A stretch of DNA of 64,000 bases from Parastagonospora avenae f. sp. tritici 18332-5 (taxonomy: Eukaryota; Ascomycota; Dothideomycetes; Pleosporales; Phaeosphaeriaceae). Numbering within the stretch: position 1 is the stretch's first letter; every line of letters starts with the position of its first letter. The notes under the pieces were generated by a model. It was given only the letters and a program-made list of their open reading frames with translations. It was not told the DNA's origin and did no database searches. A program made the translations under genes and the position numbers. Below, in pieces: positions 57,354 through 64,000 of this stretch. The stretch lies in contig JAFJTR010000005.1 in NCBI GenBank assembly GCA_022559985.1, forward strand, positions 186,001 to 250,000, read 5' to 3'.

Positions 57354-59410
57354 TCACTGAAAGATGTTATAAGAGATGCTTCTCAAATTCGTCTGCACAA
57401 AGGATTCCAGCGGCCCCTCCCTATCTCCGTATATCTTTCCCACGGCCAAATTCTCGTGCGGCAGAAATGCGAGCCGTGATATATATTGCTCAATGTAGCG
57501 CATAGTGAGTGATAGTGCCAGAGTTGCTGCACTTTGGTGTTCTGCGAGAGCCGATATAACGCCTGAGGTGAACGTCAACTCATATGCGAGTTGTAGAATG
57601 ATTGACAATGCGTTCTTGAATGCAACAGCACTCGGACTTGTTGCAGTCGCCACGTCAGGAAGTCTATGTTCTTTGAAATATGAGTCGATTTTCTGAACGA
57701 CCCCAGTGACGGTCGGACGGTCTTGAATCCAGGCTTCGTCAACGACGAGGATGTCCCGCAGGACGATCCTCAGTGCGTGAGCTGCGATTTGTGGACTGCA
57801 GTAGTAATTCGTGCTGGAAAGCCTTGGCCCTTCCGGATCGATGTCGGAGAACCGTTTGTGCAAGGCGGGCTCTTCAATCAGCAACTTGGACAACCCTGCG
57901 TCTAGTTCTGGATGTTCCAGAGCTTTTTCGGTGAGCTTGACTTGCGGAACATCACCCAATAGCTTTGCAACAGCCTCATGACTGTATGCGATGGCGTATC
58001 TCAGCGCAGATACACCAGCAGAGTCTTTCTGGAGCCGATGGAAATTCGATTCGTACGTCAAAAGTAGTTTGACGATACTTCGCGAGCCAGCTGCCGCTGC
58101 GTAATGGATAGGCAAGCTACCATATGCTGTAATTGCACATGGGTTCGCTCCACGCTGCAACAACCAGGCTGTTCCGGCATGCCAACGGCGCTGGCAAGCT
58201 ATGTGAAGTAATGTTCGGCCCAGAAAATCTTCATCATCAACGCCGCCTTCTTCTGAAGTCAAAAACTTCTTGAATGTATCCAGCCAACCAGTCTTGTCGA
58301 AAGTGGGCTCCATGATGTCCAAAAATTGATGGGCAACATTTCGGCCTAGTGCGTCTCTTGCACGATTGTTGCGATACGCATGGCTAACGAACTCATCTTT
58401 GCAGTTCAAATACATAAGCTCATTGATGTAGCTGTCGAGAGAGAGTTTGAGGCTTGTAAAAGTCGTGAATTCCATAAGGAAGTCATGTTGACGGAAAATT
58501 ATCCGAGAAGCTCTAGCAAAGATTTCGGTGCAGATGGCCATGAGTTCATTGTGAACCTCGTTGAGGGGTTCATCCTTGTCGAATCGGTCTCCCGCTGGAT
58601 TTGTAGAAGAGTCAGAGAGTCGACGGCATCTGAAGAGAAACTCGTCACACACAAGTCGATGCTTCTTTAAAACCTCAAGCGTAGATTGATCTTCGTTCGA
58701 GCAGACCATTGGAGAGAATGATGCCATCGCTATGAGACCGTGGTTAATGCTGGAACTATCCATGGAGTCTGCTTCGCTCATCAATCGTTTGCTCATGGCA
58801 GAAACCATGGTCTCTAAACCTCTGAGAAAGCCCTGTAAGTTCAGCTCGTCCGCCTTTGGTTTGCGATTTATCTTGGACTGATGCTCGATACGTCGCGGGC
58901 TGAGGAAAATCTGCAGTGTTTGATCTTCAATTTGCCGAAGTCGTTCGAAGGGCAACCGAGCGACTTTAAGGAATCCTGTCAAGAAAGCCCTTAAAAATAT
59001 GTCAATTGCTGGCACCACGGTTTTCTACAGGGAGCATGTTTCCGTATGCTTATCATAATAACTTACCATTCGTCAATCAATCCTTCACCTTCATCCTTGT
59101 CGTCCTTCGCATGTACATTTTGCTGCGACTCTGGTGATCTCGACGATGTTGGTGGTTTTTCTGTATACTTGCTCTTTCTTTCTACTTTGCTGCCTGCAGA
59201 GCAAGGAAACCCCTTTCGCTGACAGCGATCGCATTTCGTCGGCCAGGTTCGGGTTTTAGGCACACACTGATGTACATGTTAGCCGATGTCCTTTCGTTCT
59301 GCAACCGATCTGACGTTTTGTTTGTCAAAGCGACACCTGTCGCATTTTGTGAGGTTCAGCTTGCGCTTCAACGTCTTTCGTTGTAGAGTAGTATGAGAAG
59401 TCATATCCAT
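57354..59410 (-). CDS. Zn(II)2Cys6 and ankyrin-repeat protein
   Basis: Three exons (59410-59315, 59266-59067, 58989-57354) give 643 residues. Splicing the first 48-bp intron assembles a full binuclear zinc cluster CX2CX6CX10CX2CX6C (Cys23, 26, 33, 44, 47, 54), which neither exon contains alone. A charged linker follows, then a helical region with KHRLVCDEFLFRCRRLSD, and ankyrin repeats at roughly residues 345-440 (DFLGRTLLHIACQRRWHAG, YGSLPIHYAAAAGSRSIVKLL, GVSALRYAIAYSHEAVAKLL). The rest is helical. Zn2Cys6 clusters normally bind DNA in fungal transcription factors, but the usual fungal_trans middle domain is not visible; here the cluster sits on an ankyrin protein. Possible roles are DNA-bound regulation or protein-protein scaffolding; I cannot decide. 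ATG 59410 is preferred over 59404, two codons later. The 3' end may extend by another exon. Confidence 0.8.
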
Positions 59411-60035
59411 GATAGCCTTACGTAGGTAGGGCGTGCGTCTAGAATTGTATGAGAGCAATAAGAGTCAAACGCAAACAGCCCAAGATCGAGTACGGTGTAC
59501 CTTCTATACGTATTCGCAGTCGCATCAGCTATAATCTGCGACAAAGTGCGATGGCCGGCTTTGCGCAGCAATGATCCGGTTGATGCGACGAGGTGCGATA
59601 CTTCAGTGACCGGGGTATGCAGGCTGACAGGCTGGGGCGCAAAATGACGACTGCTGGCCTTACAGAACGGGTGATGTCCAGATGAAGCTGGTTGGCTCAG
59701 CCGCCATAAGTGGGCCTTTCCATCGCACTTCATCGCGCTTCTGGTCGCATGAGTAGAAGTTGTATCGGAGAAGTAATGTTATGTGCCGTCGCACTTCCAA
59801 GTCGCACTTTTTCTCCCTAGACTGACCTTGTAGAACGGGACTTGGGGACATTCTGAGGAGGAGGCGCAGAGCACACTTCGTCGCCTTTTCACCACGGGGG
59901 TCCCATATAAGATGGACGAGACCTGGCTTCTAGAGATGTCTACTGACTCTGAAACTGTTCTTCCGCATTCTTCACTTCACCTTCAGGAAATCGAACAACA
60001 AAATACAGCAATACACCGTCAAATCATCAAACGCG
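59411..60035. other. Divergent promoter region of Zn2Cys6-ankyrin gene and the small membrane protein
   Basis: 625 bp between divergent starts. It contains a TATA box for the rightward gene and a T/C-rich tract (59955-59985) just before it. The minus-strand frame at 59401-59733 is not supported. Confidence 0.5.
59906..59911 (+). promoter_or_regulatory. Candidate TATA box of the small membrane protein gene
   Basis: CATATAAGATGG contains TATAAG 125 bp upstream of ATG 60036. The distance and the following pyrimidine-rich leader are typical for an expressed fungal gene. Confidence 0.5.
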
Positions 60036-60188
60036 ATGACCAGTAAGGCCACCGAAGGCTCAAGCGCTACGATGATCTTCGGTGTTATCACAACCGTTAT
60101 AGCTCTTGCTGGTATCCTCATTGCTGTCCTTCAACTTCGACACATGGCTCGACAGAGGATGAAAATGGACATTTTCGAACTACCTTGA
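60036..60188 (+). CDS. 50-residue single-pass membrane protein, unknown function
   Basis: ATG 60036 to TGA 60186-60188, with no intron. The layout is a short polar N-terminus (MTSKATEGSSAT), one membrane helix (MIFGVITTVIALAGILIAVL), then a basic segment QLRHMARQRMKMD and the end FELP. Positive charge after the helix predicts an N-out, C-in orientation. A TATA box and pyrimidine-rich leader lie upstream and the codons look used, which is why I call it despite its size. I have an impression that similar tiny proteins ending in a FELP-like motif occur in other dothideomycetes, sometimes in families, but I cannot confirm it. It is divergent from the Zn2Cys6-ankyrin gene. Confidence 0.6.
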   Translation: MTSKATEGSSATMIFGVITTVIALAGILIAVLQLRHMARQRMKMDIFELP

Positions 60189-60651
60189 CGCATCGCATAC
60201 CCATGTACACATTCGATAAAATGATCTTAAACTAAGCTAATTCATCGAATAGTACTTGTAGGTCCAAGTGAGCCAAATCCTGAGCAGTTGCAGTGATGCA
60301 CTGCTTCGAGGAGGCAGCCAGATGGAGTTGCCGAAAACAGTGGCAAGCGTAACAGAATGGAAGTTAAATGCTAGTTTAAGATACCCATGTCTATGAGATG
60401 GGGGCTGGCTGGGCAAATGACGGAAAGGATAAGCGGATTTCGAAGTACATATGCGCTAAAACAAGGGTCCATGCGGAAGCTCCCCGCAACGTCATCGCAC
60501 GTGGCTTGGGCTTAGCTTTCAACCATCTTTCACAAACAATTGCTGCCTGTCCAAGAAGCCACATTTCGAATCCGTACTTCTCGTGGTATTCCTGATAAGA
60601 AAGCCTGATAATTTTATCCTCCTACATACAATACATCTCTTCACCCCCAAA
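60189..60651. other. Intergenic promoter of the next membrane protein gene
   Basis: 463 bp. The last 60 bp (ATACATCTCTTCACCCCC) look like a fungal 5' UTR. No other gene seen. Confidence 0.5.
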
Positions 60652-61347
60652 ATGGCAGCAACGCGCCTCCGCAAAACATTCCAATACCCAACCGAATCCG
60701 ACGACGAAGACGCCGTAGAGCAAGGCATGGACGAACAAGGTAAACATCCTTCATCCATCCCCTGCATCCCCCCCCCCCAAAAATCCAACTAACACCTCCC
60801 GCCAGACCAAGACCACCTAATCTCCACCCTCTCCGCGCGCGACACATCCACGACCCGCACCTACACACTCCTCCTCAGCGCACTGCCCCTCGCCCCCGCA
60901 CTCCTACACATTCCCCTCCTCCTCGGCATATCAACATTCATTCCGAGTCTCACGGCGATAGCTAGTTTCCTCGCAAGCGCGTATACGCTGTATTTTCTCC
61001 CACTTGCGCCGCAGAAGATTAGTATTCTGAATAGTGCGGATTTGAAGGCGAAGAGAGGGGGAAAAAGCGATTCGGTGGCGCAGGTCGAGAGGAGGGCTGT
61101 GCCGTATGTGTCGGATGAGGTGGCGGAGATGCTAGCGAAATACACTGTTCCTGTGAACGCGGGGCTGTGTGTGGTATTAGCGGTTACGGAGTTCTTCTCA
61201 GGGCATGAGTGGAGCGAAGGCTTAGCTGCTGGTGGTGGGTTTCTGCCTGGCTTCGTGCTGAGCGTGGTGTTGTGGGCGCGTAGGGAGTTGAGAGTTGTGG
61301 ATATGACAGAGTTGGAGACGCTGAAGTTTGCTTCCAAAACAACTTGA
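60652..61347 (+). CDS. Conserved fungal multi-span membrane protein, unknown function
   Basis: Two exons (60652-60739, 60806-61347) give 209 residues. The N-terminal 45 residues are polar and acidic (TESDDEDAVEQGMDEQDQDH). Two hydrophobic helices follow (TYTLLLSALPLAPALLHIPLL and FIPSLTAIASFLASAYTLYFL), a basic loop with LKAKRGGKSDSVAQVERRAVPYV, and one or two more helices (AGLCVVLAVTEFF and GFLPGFVLSVVLWARREL). The ending REL..DMTELETLKF is ordered-looking. I recognise the general layout from unnamed ascomycete proteins, possibly of the endoplasmic reticulum, but no function. The intron contains an 11-base C run next to A5. It is convergent with the SUR7-family gene. Confidence 0.8.
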
Positions 61348-61672
61348 GAGAGGAGAAGATCGGGATAGGGATAGCGATTTGTCTTTAGCGTTCTTGAGAT
61401 ACCCCGGGATGAGTCACTTTTGATACATGGCACTTCACATTACACTGCGAAAATGGTCGATGATGGTATGATTAGGTCTATGTACATAATAGGTTCGTAT
61501 ACATGTCGTCTAATGCAATGGAATGCGATGCGTATGCCAAAAAAAAATCCAGAACAACGCCATGCTCGCTGAATGAAGTTCAAACCACGTCTTTTATCCC
61601 ATCGTACTGCACACCTAAAGGGTGCGCCGAGCCTCTATCCTCAAGGTTCGCGTTCTCCGATATGCTGCGCTT
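61348..61672. other. Convergent 3' regions
   Basis: 325 bp between two converging stop codons; 3' UTRs only, as far as I can see. Confidence 0.6.
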
Positions 61673-62694
61673 CTAGCGGCGCTGCCAGAATCGCTTCTTC
61701 CTAGGCTCCTCCGTCTTCGGCGCGCCAGCGGTCGTTGGATGCACACCGCTCAGCGCACTATGATATGCCTTCTCACTCCCTCTCTTTCGTCCCGTCTTGA
61801 CATCCCGCCTCGAAGCGCAGCAGCAGCACAGTCCCATCTGCACCAGCCACGCGAAAATCGTGAACGCGCTGGCGATCCACATGAAGACGAAGATCGTGGT
61901 TCCAATCTCTGCGCCAATGTTCAGTTGTGCCACGCCAGTAATAGTGTTGCGGAAGATGATGAACATGACAGTTGCGATGACGGATGCGACAGTTACGACG
62001 AGCGCGTTTAGGAAAGCGAAGATCGCGACAGGCAGCGTGAGCCAGCGTGTGAAGACGGAGATGGGCATCAGGAAGATGAGGACGAAGGTTAGGCAGGTGC
62101 CTGTGAGGAAGAGGCCGAACATCCATTGGGAGACGTATTGGATGAGGTCGAGGATGTCGTTGATGTCGGCGGGGAGATTGACTGTCATATACTGTCAGTG
62201 TTGTCCATGTGTGAGATGCGAGAATAGAACGTACTCGATGCCCCAGCAAGAAGCTCATTCCTCAAGATTTCCACTGGGTTGAACCAGTACAAGGTCTGTG
62301 GCTTAGAACAGAAAGTGACTCCCTCGCCCTTGTACCCCTCACAGAATCCCCACAGTCCAACTTGATAGAAGTCGTGCAATCCCAATGTTTGAGCAATGGT
62401 ATTGATCAAGGCAGAATTCGGTACGGATGCCGGCACGATGTTGCTAAGATCGAGACGTATGAAGTACCAGCCATTGATGATCTTCTGGTTCTTGATGTTC
62501 GATATCTCGACGAGTATGAGGAAGACGAGTGCGACAAAGAGAAAAAATGATGTTATCAGGGCCCAGGTCTTGCGTGTTCGCGTTGCGCGTTTGATTTGTT
62601 GCTTCGAGAGTTCTGCTGTAGGTACTTCCGTAGCGGGCGTTGCAGCAGTTACTACGGTGTCGTCGGATGCCCGGCGGCGATTGAAGAAGCGCAT
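61673..62694 (-). CDS. SUR7/PalI (Rim9) family tetraspan plasma-membrane protein
   Basis: Two exons (62694-62235, 62181-61673) with a 53-bp intron give 322 residues. The N-terminal 45 residues are polar and basic. TM1 is WALITSFFLFVALVFLILVEI. The large outer loop carries the claudin-like signature LWGFCEGYKGEGVTFCSKP, with the two cysteines that define SUR7/PalI proteins. Three helices follow: WMFGLFLTGTCLTFVLIFLM, WLTLPVAIFAFLNALVVTVA and TTIFVFMWIASAFTIFAWLV, the last running into a CCCC palmitoylation-like cluster. The C-terminus is basic. SUR7 proteins mark eisosome/MCC domains and wall-stress sites; PalI/Rim9 proteins serve pH sensing. The short tail speaks for SUR7, not PalI. The ATG chosen is the first in frame. 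Confidence 0.88.
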
Positions 62695-63617
62695 GTTGTC
62701 GGTGAAGCGAAGCGTGAACAATGGTCAAAGTGAAGGAAGAAATGAATGAAACAAAAACTATACTAATCCGACAACAACAGCAATTTTTCTGGATCTCCAA
62801 GCCACGATAGGCGACAAACCTCGTACGCGTCGCTGCATGGTGTCGTGGTCGAGTTTTATGGAGAAGGGTGACGATCTCAGACTATGACGTCGATTGCATC
62901 TGGACGTCAAAGAAGGCGCGGCGAATGGACCACGCAAGGCGCTAGACGACATAGCATGGCAACGGACTTGGCTTCACACTCAACAATTGGCCTCCTCGGA
63001 CGATAGCACACTGCTCGCGCACTTGCTGAGGACAAACCTGACACGTGGTTTGAGGCTGGTGTGACGGTGAGTTTGTGCAGCAGTGTTATTGTTCAGCAAC
63101 TCCAGCGAGAGTAGCATTCAATGACAAGAACAACTTTATGCAAGAGTACTGATGTATGATTGAGATCTGCGCAGGGTACATAACGAAGTGCGGAGCGGAT
63201 AAGCGGCAGCATGATGTGAGATTGACTTTGGGGTGCCGAAGCGAAGAAAGTGGTGCCAAGCTACACTATATACCTAGACCACCACCTGGGCACCTCGACC
63301 ACATACAATCACAGTCCGATCTCTCACGGATGCACTTGATATGATTTAGAAAATACAGAGCAAGCGTTTGCACAGCCATACAGTTAGAGTCTCTCGTTAT
63401 CCCATTCCAGATACCTATGGTACCTCTCAGCCTCACAAACTCGAGTTGTTCGTCCAACTTTGCACATCAGGGGGACAGGATGTACCCGAGTGCCAAACAG
63501 TCAACAAGACAAATTTCTGAATTCTTTACAACTTCGATAATCATCATGTTTTCAAAGACTCCCGTGAATCGCGACCACACCGCTAGGACGACAACAACCC
63601 CTCGGAAGAAACAAAGC
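62695..63617. other. Intergenic, no supported gene
   Basis: 923 bp between the SUR7-family promoter and the 3' end of the right-edge gene. No coding exon or repeat identified. Confidence 0.5.
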
Positions 63618-64000
63618 TCAGTTTACAAAATAACTTTCCCAGCTCCGAACGACCTCTGAGAGGCAGCTAGAGATCTCAAGCCCATTACGCACCCGCATGG
63701 CGTACAAGCTGAATGCTGCCGCCCCAGCGAATGCGAGTTCGAGCGACGTGCGAGCCCCGATTGGCATGAATCCCATCGGCGGTGTATCATCGGTTTGGAA
63801 CTTCTGCTTTCCTTTCTCCTGCTGCTCTTGGTTGCGCGCCTGCTGTGCAGCAAGTTCGGCTCTTTCTGCCTGTTCTTCGCGTAGCTGCTGCTGGAGCGAG
63901 TCGTTGTCCTTTTCGAGTTTCGCGTGCTGTGCCTCGTTCTCGTCTATTTTTGCCTGAGCTTCGCGCAACTGCTTGTGGAGGAACTCCTTCCTCCTTCCAT
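63618..64000 (-). CDS. Partial coiled-coil protein with C-terminal hydrophobic segment, 5' end outside window
   Basis: The minus-strand frame is open from the right edge to TGA at 63618-63620, about 127 codons, so only the C-terminus is seen. It begins with a Lys/Glu/Gln-rich heptad region (KQLREAQAKIDENEAQHAKLE onwards to KGKQKFQ), a likely coiled coil of 70 residues. Then comes PPMGFMPIGARTSLELAFAGAAAFSLYAMRVRNG, with a hydrophobic stretch that could be a single tail-anchor helix, and a final 23 residues. I do not recognise the protein. The last 20 residues could be read-on from an unspliced intron. Confidence 0.65.
   Translation of the reverse strand, partial: GRRKEFLHKQLREAQAKIDENEAQHAKLEKDNDSLQQQLREEQAERAELAAQQARNQEQQEKGKQKFQTDDTPPMGFMPIGARTSLELAFAGAAAFSLYAMRVRNGLEISSCLSEVVRSWESYFVN

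Noticed and set aside
1..64000. CRISPR arrays, bacterial operons, phage or plasmid features
   Set aside because: The window has spliceosomal introns, Pol III 5S and fungal protein families throughout; nothing prokaryotic is seen.

Overview
The window is nuclear DNA from a filamentous ascomycete, most likely a dothideomycete. Genes carry many short GT-AG introns (41-209 bp, mostly 45-65) with branch motifs such as GCTAAC, lie on both strands without operons, and include fungal-specific families: RAM-pathway SOG2, Zn(II)2Cys6, SUR7, AIM9 kinase-like and a dispersed 5S rRNA gene. Assignments come from reading the sequence; no database search was run.

Layout. 0-11 kb: YVH1 dual-specificity phosphatase (+), AIM9-like kinase-fold protein (-), a long conserved fungal protein broken by one frameshift (+), and a 12-helix MFS drug/H+ antiporter (+). 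11-13.5 kb: a 5S rRNA gene and a patch of degenerate short repeats. 13.5-20 kb: a 7-exon RUS/DUF647 protein with a 13-bp micro-exon, a 3.2 kb empty stretch, and an RGS protein. 20-24 kb: no supported gene. 24-32 kb: a disordered conserved protein (-) divergent from SOG2 (+), then an ACO2-type mitochondrial aconitase (+).

33-39 kb is the most unusual part: an apparently AT-richer accessory island with five relatives of one unrecognised gene family. One copy is intact (35108-35863, with an 18-bp in-frame minisatellite). The other four have in-frame stops and/or frameshifts.

41-54 kb is housekeeping again: a Ser/Pro-rich protein (-), the 10-exon DNA end-repair enzyme PNKP (-), Mediator subunit 18 (-), the 2-oxoglutarate dehydrogenase subunit Kgd4 (+) and a secreted double-psi beta-barrel protein (-). 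57-64 kb: a Zn2Cys6-ankyrin protein (-) divergent from a 50-residue single-helix membrane protein (+), a conserved membrane protein (+) convergent with a SUR7/PalI-family tetraspan protein (-), and the 3' end of a coiled-coil protein (-) running off the right edge.

The genes do not form one pathway. Shared themes are cell polarity and cortex (SOG2, SUR7), signalling (RGS, YVH1) and mitochondrial metabolism (aconitase, Kgd4, AIM9).
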